From: Cinnamomum chago
Lineage: Eukaryota; Streptophyta; Magnoliopsida; Laurales; Lauraceae
NCBI GenBank assembly: GCA_038049695.1
Contig: CP142451.1
Coordinates: 36,903,501-36,967,500, forward strand
DNA length: 64,000 nucleotides
Reading direction: 5' to 3'
Every line of letters starts with the position of its first letter. The stretch's first letter is position 1. A program made the position numbers and the translations under genes. The notes below the pieces were generated by a model. The model saw only the letters and a list, made by a program, of their open reading frames with translations. It did not search any database and was not told the origin of the DNA. Below, one piece after another: positions 9,706 to 18,808 of the stretch.

Positions 9706-12417
9706 CTACTCTGTTTTGAGTTCTCCAAACCTTTCTTTCTCATGGCATTGCTTGACAACATCATCAAGCTCAGGGAATGCTGACAAAAGGAGCAGTTCCA
9801 GGAGGTCGAGTGCCAGTTGCTTCAAGCAAACAGGGGACTGCATAATTGAAACCAAAGCACATGTCGGAAAAGAAGACTGGAATCATAGACAAACAAATGA
9901 TGGAAAGTATAACCAGACCATATTGCTCAAAAGGGAAAAAAAAATACTTGGAGTAATAAATCAGCACTCTTTTAAAAAAAAAAAAAATTAGTTCAACTAA
10001 ATCAAGCGAAAGCTCAACAGATTTATATGTTGCCCAAGTCAATATAGTTATGGTCTTACTAAGAACGTAAGCAAGAAGATAGATTACTTGGCAGCTGGCT
10101 AGCCGTAAGCAAGAAAAGTAAGACAACTTAGCACCTGGTTGCCTAATTCATGTCGAGTAACTAAGAATTCATAGGGAAGGGGCTTTTGCTGAGGAGGTAA
10201 TATGGGGGTGAAGACTGAAGAGTGAGTGAACAGTCAAGGGTAGAGATGCAAGAGGGGACCATCAAATACTTGGAATTTATTTTTGTTGGGTGGAGGTTGA
10301 GTAATCTTTTACTATAAAAGTGGGGATATTGGATGGCAGAAATTTTCATGTTAAGGTGGGCCCAAACTGGACTTTGTGCTGTCCATATGTAGTTCAGCTT
10401 GGGCCCATCTAGGTGGGCCCCACAAAGTGTACCACATATTAAAGTATGCTGTCAACTCATAGGAGGAGATCCCCAACTTGATGGTCTAAATCTCCACTTC
10501 TGATTCTTCACTGAAAGCCCCATTCGACAAAGTTCATTTCTTAAGAATTCCTAGGAACTAGACAAAGTGGCTGTTAGTGAAAAAAAGAAGAAGGAAGAAA
10601 CAAAAGAAAACATTGCTATGAAGGGGAACAAAAATTTCAAAACCTGTTCCAAGAGAGACTGGCAGTTTTTACAATATCCATCAATGTGCATACACATGCA
10701 TATGATAACAGAGTATACATAGGTGTGAATTTTATTCAGAAAATAAATAAATAATAACCTTGTAATGGCATGATATTTATGGTGAGGCCCATATTGCACT
10801 AAAGCAAACCTATATTATCAATATTCCCACATGATTGCTAATTTCCCCAAGTATCACTCTAATTGGAGTGATGTTGAGATTGGATTAAATCATGGGCATG
10901 ATTAACTTGCAATTAATCCATCAAATGAGTCGCAGTGATGCACCCAATGGCATGATAAAACCCAATGTGAAAATTAATTGGATCAGAGTGATATTTATCA
11001 ACAGGAGGTCAATTTCCTATATTTACTTTGGTTAACGTGGACCACACTGCACCAGAATAAAGCATCAGAGTGAAGGTTTTCAAATATTACAAAGGTGAAG
11101 GTGGTCTGAATGGAATTATGATAGTGATAAATTGCGGCAACAGCAAAGTTGGGAAATCAAATAGACACATGGGTGGCTTGAAACTCAGTATCCGGTATGG
11201 AGATTTAAAAAAAAAAATGAATTGCATGTTCAATGCAAAAGACAAAAGATCACCTGAAGAAAAAAGTAGATGTCTGTGGCACTCCGTTCATACTCCTTAC
11301 GACCAACAAGCCCTACAAGAGCAGATGGTGCATTATCTGCAGGCCCAAACCAAAATAAAAAAAAAATTAGAAGGAGAGTAAATGGGGAAGTATCACTTCA
11401 TAGAGATGGAAACAAGTATAAACACAAGATGCCAGTTGGCAAGTACTAAGCAATCAAACATACAGAAATAAATGCAAGAACAGTATAGTATCAACAGAGA
11501 GAAAACAATGTACAGTTAATTAGTGATATGTAATTTTTGGTCTTTGCAAAAAAGAAACTTTTCAATTTATACATAATATATCCAAGCCAAATTCAAACAC
11601 AGATCAACCTTGATCTAATTTAAGAAAAATGGTTTAGCGAACTCCAAGAATAGAGTGCAAAGGTGGTCCATAAGAAGATAGCCTCTAATGAACTAGGCAA
11701 TGTTCCTGAGCCAGGTCATCTAATTACACTCTGATTCCACGAATATGCCAATACTGGAAAAGAAAATCTTGGTTGTATGTGGTACTGACACAAGATGTCA
11801 GTTAACTGTTACAAGATGATGCATGGTGATCGGAAACTATGATGGCTGCTGTTTGACTCCATACTATTTCATTATGTGAGAACAGTAGAAAGTAGCAATA
11901 TCACATTGTTATCTGCATCTTTTAGTAACGAGGCAATCAGAAATATTTGAAACATATGAAGACTTTCTAAATGTTCATTCTCTTCTGTGAGATCTATATG
12001 AGTAAATTAGAACTGATGCTTTTGGAGAAAGTAGTCTAGAGTCTAGACCAAAATTACAGTAACATCCCATGCGTGTTAAACAGTGTGGCACAAAAAGAAC
12101 AAGCAAAATTGTCATATGATATGAGATAAAAGAAATGCACTGCCTGCTCCATATGAAAGTGAAAACGAAAAACAGTATTCTCAATGGGATGTGAACGTAC
12201 CAACAATTAGTTCACGAACAAAATTTGCACGTCGAACAGCCTCTTGTTCTTGTTGTTCATCAGTCAAAAAGTTGTCTGCTGTTTCATTGTTTTTCTGAAC
12301 CTCCATCTCAGGTGGATCCAACTGACCGCGTCGTGAATTTTGAGACTGAATTACAGATGACGGTGGGTTCTGACGACTTGGATGTTTGGTTATGAAGATG
12401 CCATCTGGCCAAAGGAT
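9706..12417 (-). CDS. Sorting nexin (PX/Nexin_C family), last three exons only
   Basis: Three minus-strand exons with canonical junctions and matching phases encode a 143-residue C-terminus. Exon A is 12417-12201 (acceptor ...GGATAG, donor GTACG), exon B 11336-11254 (acceptor TGCAG, donor GTGAT) and exon C 9837-9706 (acceptor ATGCAG, stop TAG 9706-9708). The product starts ILWPDGIFITKHP, continues with EQQEQEAVRRANFVRELIV, then NAPSALVGLVGRKEYERSATD and SPVCLKQLALDLLELLLL, and ends SAFPELDDVVKQCHEKERFGELKTE. I recognise this as the Nexin_C domain at the C-terminus of plant PX-domain sorting nexins such as At1g15240, involved in endosomal membrane traffic. The PX and PXA domains and all earlier exons are missing from the window: upstream of exon A comes intron sequence and then the LTR array. 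The three exons show no breaks. Whether the gene is intact across the array or truncated cannot be told here. Confidence 0.85.
10355..10440. repeat. Small fold-back with GGTGGGCCC motifs in the nexin intron
   Basis: TGGGCCCAAACTGGA is followed about 20 bp later by TTCAGCTTGGGCCCA, which matches its reverse complement at 13 of 15 positions; another GGTGGGCCCCAC follows at once. It could be a fragment of a small non-autonomous transposon or SINE-like repeat in the 1.4-kb intron. Nothing else is recognised in the intron (9838-11253). Confidence 0.4.
12058..12290 (-). repeat. Parent copy of the 232-bp direct repeat (exon A end plus intron edge)
   Basis: Counterpart of 8939-9170. Because this copy lies in frame and in splice context within the nexin gene, it is the source, and the 8939 copy the derivative. 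The two differ at scattered positions, so the duplication is older than the LTR array's homogenised copies. Confidence 0.8.
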
Positions 12418-12781
12418 CTATCCAATTATGTATACAACAGATCAGAACATTCAACCATTCTGGAGAGAAAAGAAGGATTTATGGACAAATTCAATAAAAA
12501 TTATGATGTAAGAAACCAACAAGAACATCTTGCCAAATTAACTGATCCTACTACTTTCCGAAGACCATCTTGCCAGTCAACTATTGTCAAATATAGAAGG
12601 CCATGAAGAAATTATAAAATGGTGGGTAACTTATCCACCATTAAATATTTTATTTAACAAAATGTGAGAGAAAACAAAAAAAATGAACAAAAAAAAAAAT
12701 TTCTGTGTAGGTGTAGATCTCAGAATATCTTTCATACAAAAGAAGGCATTCCTTAAGCTGCATTCCTAGCAGTGTGGGTAA
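12418..12781. other. Nexin intron remnant up to the array boundary
   Basis: Sequence between the acceptor of nexin exon A and the first LTR base at 12782. The five bases before the LTR are GGTAA (12777-12781). If one original insertion founded the array, the same five bases should follow its far end, outside this window. No coding sequence is seen. Confidence 0.5.
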
Positions 12782-13439
12782 TGTCACGCCCCCGAACCGA
12801 AACCTCAGGGGCGGGAGATGGGATTTAAGCATAAATATATTTTTCTTCTCCCAAGATCCGCGTGTGTGAAGACAACACATTCTGAATATTTTGCGGAAGC
12901 ATTTGTGGCGTTGCGACCCGAAGTCCGTGGCCATCGGATTCCGCGTCGCACTCAACCTTTAGCCCATAGCTATTATATCAAGAATCATACCAGACTGGAG
13001 TAACCATCACAATAATTTACAGAGCTGACAGTAACAGGATATTGCATTCCCAAATATGTTCAAGTTACAATTATCAATGTACATTAATTAAGAATCCCAA
13101 GAAAAGGCTAATAAAAGCCATACAACAATAAGCTATAAACTACTACCCAAATGTGACGTAGCTCCGATGTCAAGCTCAATGTCTACATGACATAGCCGAC
13201 AAACTAACCTGCAAAGCATGGCTCTACAGCCAACAAAAGCACTCAACTCGGGGCGAAGAAATCTGAACCTGAGTACCAAAAGTAGTGGGTCAGACACGAC
13301 GGTCTGGCAGGTGGATGAAAAGATCACAAATATAGCGAATAATAATACAAATGATAAATCATGCTATTTGCTCAAAATGCCGCGTATAATTAAACGGGTG
13401 AAAACTCAGGAATCTCGGATAAAACATGTATTCTTTTCA

Positions 13440-14150
13440 AACATGGTTAAAACAGGAAGATCTAATAAAGCATATGTTCATTTACATCATCTATAAAAGC
13501 ATAGATATTTGACAATCGGGTGTTCGTGGAAAACATGTATGAATATGGAAGTTTGGCAAAACCACGTTCATTTAAACATATTTCAAAGCATGGATCTTCA
13601 ACAGATCGGGCATTCCTTTAAAACAGGTATAACATAGGGATCTGGCAAAACGCGTGTCATTTAAAACATATTCTCAAGCATGGATGTTATAGCTCGGGTA
13701 ATCATTTGAAACAGGTATAAACATAGAAACCTGACAAAACACGTGTCATTTAAAACATATTCCAAAACAGGGATATTTAACAAATCGGGTATTCATTTGA
13801 AACCGGTATAAACATAGTGACCTGGCAGAACAAGTGTCATTTAAAACAAAGCACGAATGTTTAGCAATCCGGGTATTCACTTAAAACATGTATAAACATC
13901 GGGATCTAACAAAACGAAAAACGCATTCCAAAGCATGGACATTTAATAACTCGGGTATTCATTTTAAAAACAGGTATAAACATAGATATCTGACAAACCA
14001 AATGTCCTTTAAAACAAGGCACGGATATTTAACAATTCGAGTATTCCTTTAAAACACGTGTAATCATATAAATCTAGCAAAATCATTGATCGTATGGAAC
14101 ATGTGTAAAAGTACGGGTATTCACCCAACCGGCATTCATGTAAAACATGT
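13440..14150 (+). repeat. Degenerate 82-90-bp tandem repeats inside the LTR
   Basis: At least seven units start with AAGCATGGATATTTAACAAATCGGG-type sequence at 13497, 13586, 13676, 13765, 13849, 13931 and 14016. Each continues with TATTCATTT-AAAACA-GGTATAAACATAG and a CTGACAAAAC segment. Spacing is 89, 90, 89, 84, 82 and 85 bp. The units differ far more from each other than the same unit differs between LTR copies, so this satellite is much older than the array. It recurs in every LTR. Confidence 0.88.
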
Positions 14151-14430
14151 ACGTGTGCAAAGGACATAAAACAATATAATAGTGACTGAATTTACAATAG
14201 AGAGCATTAACACTTATCTAAATAACAACTTTCATAAAAGCAATGAATCATTTATCTGAAAACAAGTAAGCAATATAAACCATGTCGGGTGTCCAAGGAA
14301 TCGGGAACTGGCAAGATGGCAATCACAAGAAGCTAAGTCCTCTATCACCGAAGTGACAAGAGCGGGACGTTGGTCTCAGTCACACAAGGTGAGGAGACTC
14401 AACGTAAATCATATATACAATAATAAATAT

Positions 14431-14535
14431 ACGGGAACGGGAACGGGACCACGGTAGCGAACCGGGTATCGGGACGGGGCCACGGCAATAACCGGGTATC
14501 GGGATCCAAACTGCAGCTGGCGGGACGGGAGAGGG
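14431..14535 (+). repeat. G-rich CGGGAACGGGA / ACCGGGTATCGGGA block in the LTR
   Basis: Short GGG runs recur: CGGGAACGGGAACGGGACC, then two copies of ACCGGGTATCGGGA 38 bp apart, then CGGGACGGGAG. The G-rich strand is the plus strand, antisense to the element. Quadruplex formation is possible but loop lengths vary. It recurs in every LTR. Confidence 0.6.
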
Positions 14536-14620
14536 ATTTCCAAGTCGGTGGATCAAACCGACAAGGTATCCAAGCTTAGTGATGCCGACTCATAGGTCAA
14601 AACCAATCGAGACATATGCA

Positions 14621-14860
14621 AGTAAATCAAGTACAGTAAGTAAACGGGGGTGCTCAAGGGCACACTGTCACTTCATATCGGGCAATACATTTCGGGACAA
14701 ATAACTGTTACTAGTGTAACTTCAATGCTTTCGGGGAAACAAGTAAATCAAGTACAATAAATAAACGGGTAAAACGGGGTGCTCAAGGGCACACTTTCAT
14801 ATCATGTGATGCAAATCTCGGGAAATGAGGAAATATAATGCACTATACCATTTCGGGAAG
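14621..14860 (+). repeat. Imperfect tandem pair, period 121 bp, in the LTR
   Basis: AGTAAATCAAGTACAGTAAG with GTGCTCAAGGGCACACTGTCA after 14621 recurs from 14742 as AGTAAATCAAGTACAATAAA with GTGCTCAAGGGCACACTTTCA. The pair recurs in every LTR of the array. Confidence 0.8.
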
Positions 14861-15460
14861 AATATTGATTGCAAGATCTATTTAAGTGAATAGGGGTCCC
14901 GTATGTCGATTATAATAATTACTTGGTACTCCTTGAGTTTGAAGACATTCCGGGCTCCTTATGCACTTTTACTATTTTCACAACTTAAAATGAGCTTATG
15001 TGTAATACTAGATGTTACAATAGCAAGAATCAAGATTATAAACGGTCCATCCTAGGCATCACATTAATCCGGAAACATCGAGCAACCTACTCAGTCATCG
15101 AAAGGACTAGAATTAGCGATAACCAAGGAAATAGACTTGTGTTTAGATATAAAGAAGATATCGCGTCGTTCCATCCCGTTCAAGATTGAAATGGATTAAC
15201 TCCGATGCCACCGAGCCAACCGTGAGGCGTGTCGGCTCAAGACATTCTCACACATGGTTCAAACAGTCCAAAGAGGGTAGCCAGGGTCCCACCTAAAACC
15301 GAGAATTAGTGCCTAGATCATCACCATTCTTTCTTTTAGTTCCCTAGTCTTAGAGACCTTAGATTAGGGTACAATTGGTCTTAACACTACGGTATACACC
15401 TCTAGGACTCATAGAAAGCCCAAAGGTTTCCAAAAAAACACAATACCAAATTTCACTTCG

Positions 15461-15592
15461 GACCGATCGATCGGTCGAAATTTCTGTACCAGAAATGTAC
15501 AGGGTCCGATCGATCGGCCCAAAATGGCTTACAGTTACTGACAGTCCGATCGATCGGCCTGTATGTCCGATCGATCGGACCTGGGTACAGCA
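15461..15592. repeat. Cluster of four CCGATCGATCGG palindromes in the LTR
   Basis: Four copies lie within 130 bp; the first (GACCGATCGATCGGTC) and last (GTCCGATCGATCGGAC) are perfect 16-bp palindromes. LTRs 2-5 have five copies because 12 bp of the second motif are duplicated, and this alone explains the 6027/6039 period difference. The motif holds three CpG sites, so it would be a strong methylation target. Equivalent clusters lie in each LTR, the next near 21488-21620. Confidence 0.9.
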
Positions 15593-15736
15593 GGTCCGGG
15601 AAAGCTGATTTTTCTTCCTCTTTTTCCTTTCCTTCCAACATATAATCAACCACAAAGAACCATAAACAAGATGGTTTAAATACATGTTTCCAAGACAATA
15701 ACATGAGCTAAAGAGCTCCTCATTTCAAGTTCCTCT

Positions 15737-15763
15737 CTTTCCATTCTTTCCATTCTTTCCATT
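15737..15763 (+). repeat. CTTTCCATT x3 microsatellite in the LTR
   Basis: Three exact 9-bp units. The copy number is the same in every LTR I read. Confidence 0.85.
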
Positions 15764-16963
15764 CACAATTAATCACAAGGTGGAGAAAACTCATTCATGT
15801 GAAATCATTTGAAATCTTGACACTATGATACATACATTTCCAAGAGATTAACAAGGGAGAAATAACTCATCAATAAGCACATCTTGAAATCAATATTAAT
15901 CATATTAAAGACAACTATTAAAATCACCAAAACCATTAATGAATCAAGATTTTCTCACAAAACATGTTAATAATCAAAACAATCCATTCATCCACTTGCC
16001 TTTGACTCTAATCAAGCAAATCAAGCTCCTAATCCCTTCTCAAGCTCAAGATCCACAATCTCTACAAAAACCCCCAAAACAACCCTAAAATGGGTTACAC
16101 AATGAAATGACAATGAAACCATTCAATAATCAAGGTGGAGCTTCTCTAAGGCTAGAAGATTACAAATCTAGAAGATGGGACGAATCACTTACTTTGATGA
16201 CCTTCAAATGAGAAGAACAAGCTCAAGGAGGGTTTCAATGTTGGTGGATTTCTCTTCTAATGGCATCTATGTAAAGCTTGCAAGGTGGAGAAGAGAATGG
16301 TGATCTCCATTTCTTGAGTGATGATCTCTTGGAGTGGCTTGGAGATGAAGAAGCAAGGAGAAGAAGAAGAACACAAGGGAAAACCCTAGGTTGCTGGTTT
16401 GGGCTGGAAAATGGAGAATGAAGTGAATGAAGGAGATGGGTTCCTCTTATGTTAACAAAGAAGGTTGGGTCCCACAACTTAAAGAACTTGGGTGGCTGAA
16501 ATCATCTAATTCGGGACCTCGGATGGATTCGACGAAGAAGGAAGAAATGATCGTCGAAATATCTAGTTTCCAAAAAGTGTATGTTTCACGGATTTCGAAA
16601 ATATCGAGTTTTGGGTACAGATTTGGTGTGAAAAGACTGTTTTGCCCTCAAGGCCAAGAAATCGGTTTTTGGGTTCTCAAATGGATATGGGATCAACATG
16701 AAAGTTGTAGGATTCCTCAAGATGAATGCAACGGGCCAAAAACACGATACGAAACCAATCGGGAAAATCTCACAAGAAAATGCAAAGCCGAAAAGGGAAC
16801 CCCCAAAGGGCCCCACAAGCTACCAAAGCACTCAAAAGCCCAGAACTAGAAGAAAACTCATTCTAGCTCGCAAACTCAACCCAACAACTACTAATCCCAC
16901 TAAAAGAACTAATCCACAAATAAAACAACACTAATCCAAGAGATTAGGGGTCGGGTTCTCACA

Positions 16964-16980
16964 TCCTCCCCCCCTTAGAA
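16964..16980 (-). promoter_or_regulatory. Polypurine tract (PPT) of internal segment 1
   Basis: On the minus strand the sequence reads CTAAGGGGGGGAGGA directly before the TGTGAGAACC start of the LTR. This is the expected place for the plus-strand primer of reverse transcription. The same tract occurs in all eight internal segments. Confidence 0.85.
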
Positions 16981-18593
16981 CATTTGGTCCTCCAAATGAA
17001 CTAAACAACTCAAAAACAAGTGGGGACATCAATCCCACACTTCGAAAACAAAACCTCAAACGACTGCTCCAAACTGGTCCTCTCGGAAGCACTGGACTCA
17101 CTGGGTCATCCTCGCTGTAGAACTCTTCGGTCAACTATCAACAGTTGTCAGACATTCCACCATTGGCTCAAAACTGTTACTGCTCTACCAATCTGGCTGC
17201 TCAAGGAATTTGTCATCTCTGACTCCTTCTAAGTTCCACCAAGTCTCTCGCTTCTAGCCACTCTGATGCCGAAAATTCTTGGAACAATTCTGTCGACTTC
17301 ATCACAACTGTCGAAGCTAGGGTCTCATATCAATTGCACAATCTTCAATGTGAATTCTTGCTGGCTCTAACTATTTCTGCTAGGTGCTTTTGATCCATTG
17401 TACCGCAATCAGTCTCTAACATAATTATGCTTGTCCTTTCACCATTCTTCAACATTTGAAGCTCTAACTGTTTCTGTTCGTTGCTCTTGATCCACTGCAC
17501 AATAGTCGGTCTCTGCTGGTCTTGGACATGTCTTTACCTTGAAATATTGTCTTATTCTTCTATCTACCCTCAGCTTCGGAAAAATTGGTGACGCTGAGTA
17601 TTACCTGATATCTCTTACTTTAGGCAATGTCGTCCAGTCCTCGGTGCTCTTCTGTCATCTCTGTCAAAGTTGTCGAAATTAAGTCTCCTGCCAATGCACG
17701 ATCTTCGAGGTGAATGACTTGGAAATCTGTCATTCCTTCATGCGCCAAGCTGATTCAATCAAATATTTGAACGGTTCTCTGAACACTTCACTCATTTCTA
17801 TCTGCTCGTTGAAAACACAATGTTCACACCTCTGTAAGTTTCCAGCTCTATCTTGACCCGTCCACACTTTAACTGTCATGTTACTCCACTTGTCCAAACT
17901 TCGTGAGGTGTGCTTCTGACAAACTCATTCTTCTCTGAATCCCTTCAACTGTCACTGTCCATAGGTGATGATTCTCCTGCTCGCATATGTACTCTGCCCA
18001 AACCGATGTTCTACAAGTCGGTAAAGTCCACTAAATCTTCTCTATCATGTGATCAAGTAATAATCAATTCCACATATAACTCTCTACAGTGCTGCTGAAA
18101 ACTAATTTCCTATGCTTTTAACCATCCACTGACACATCCTGCCGAGTTGACTCACCATTATAACTTCAACTTGTTAAACCTCATCCAACAATTCTACATC
18201 ATAAGCTCATCAATGCTCGAGAAATTTCTAACTTTTCACATCTTTTGAAGCTGCACCACTGAAAATCACCTCAAATCTCATAAAGTCCACCACTTATCCG
18301 GCCTATGGAGTCTTCTGACTTAGGAAAATAATCCAAGTTTATCCAAAAATCCACACTTACTTGCCTGACGAATCCTCTGACGGTACACGATCAACTGTAA
18401 TTGGGTCTCCATATGCTGCTCACATTCCTTGCTGACGAACAATTGGTCACCAATTCCTTCTAAAGCTCCATCTGCGACATCCAAAAGCTGAAAATTCTGC
18501 CAAAGCCCTTCGAGAAACACATGCTAAGTCCACAAAACTCTGACTCTCTGGCGCGAAAACAAGGCAAAGGAACTAAATGTGGGTGCGGAGACA

Positions 18594-18700
18594 CTAAATT
18601 CTCCCCCACTAGAAAAGAATTTGGTCCCCCAAATTCACAAACAACAAGGACAAGAAAAGGAGACAAAGATAGTCTCCCCCACTAGAAGAAAAACAGGCAC
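18594..18700 (-). repeat. Two extra PPT-like tracts near the PBS end
   Basis: CTCCCCCACTAGAA occurs twice (near 18600 and 18675). The first is followed by GAATTTGGTCCCCCAAATTCAC, resembling ACATTTGGTCCTCCAAATGAAC next to the true PPT at 16980. The two ends of the internal segment thus share an old, imperfect direct repeat about 1.6 kb apart. It is present in every internal segment. Confidence 0.7.
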
Positions 18701-18793
18701 AAACTCACAAAAACAACAACTAAAGAAAAGAAAACGAGTCCTCACCACACGTCTTAAGGTTCCTAGAGTGTTTTATTTCCTAGAAACCTGCCC

Positions 18794-18805
18794 GCTCTGA
18801 TACCA
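18794..18805 (-). promoter_or_regulatory. Primer binding site for initiator-Met tRNA
   Basis: The minus strand reads TGGTATCAGAGC, three bases (GAC) after the LTR end TGACA. It is complementary to the 3' end of plant initiator-Met tRNA, the commonest primer of plant LTR retrotransposons. It fixes the orientation of the whole array. Corresponding sites precede each later LTR. Confidence 0.92.
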
Positions 18806-18808
18806 GTC

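Larger units (their letters stand above)
12782..16963 (-). repeat. LTR 1 (edge copy, 4182 bp)
   Basis: First LTR of the array, bordering unique DNA on its left. It carries a few private variants not seen in any other copy, as expected for an edge copy that exchanges less. It has one copy of the 12-bp motif that is doubled in LTRs 2-5. Confidence 0.92.
16964..18808 (-). mobile_element. Internal segment 1 (1845 bp), non-coding
   Basis: Lies between LTR 1 and LTR 2. On the minus strand it runs from the PBS (18794-18805) to the polypurine tract next to 16963. No frame longer than about 70 codons and no retroviral domain is seen. A short stretch beside the purine tract resembles the tail of a Ty3/gypsy pol frame, hinting at origin from a gypsy-type element; this is weak evidence. 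Confidence 0.88.

Noticed and set aside
9770-10126. 118-codon minus-strand frame
   Set aside because: It runs in a different frame over the start of nexin exon C and its intron and shows no domain.
10551-10799. Possible extra nexin exon on the minus strand (CKNCQSLLEQ)
   Set aside because: No convincing splice acceptor, and joining exon B directly to exon C gives the expected Nexin_C sequence without it.
11070-11381. 103-codon plus-strand frame
   Set aside because: It overlaps a well-supported nexin exon on the other strand (11254-11336) and has no recognisable domain.
12382-12606. 74-codon plus-strand frame
   Set aside because: It overlaps the nexin exon acceptor and intron and has no family resemblance.
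15359-15685. 108-112-codon frame with repeated RSIG/IDR peptides
   Set aside because: The peptide repeats are just the translated CGATCGATCG palindromes; nothing suggests coding.
16080-16095. AACCCTAAA as interstitial telomeric repeat
   Set aside because: A single partial unit in the LTR, with no tandem run.
16427-16849. 140-codon plus-strand open frame, repeated in most units
   Set aside because: It lies entirely inside the LTR, antisense to the element, has no recognisable domain and recurs only because the LTR recurs. The same applies to the other 60-112-codon frames of the array.
18794-18805. GCTCTGATACCA as part of a tRNA gene
   Set aside because: Only the 3'-end complement is present, with no cloverleaf around it; it sits exactly where a primer binding site belongs.
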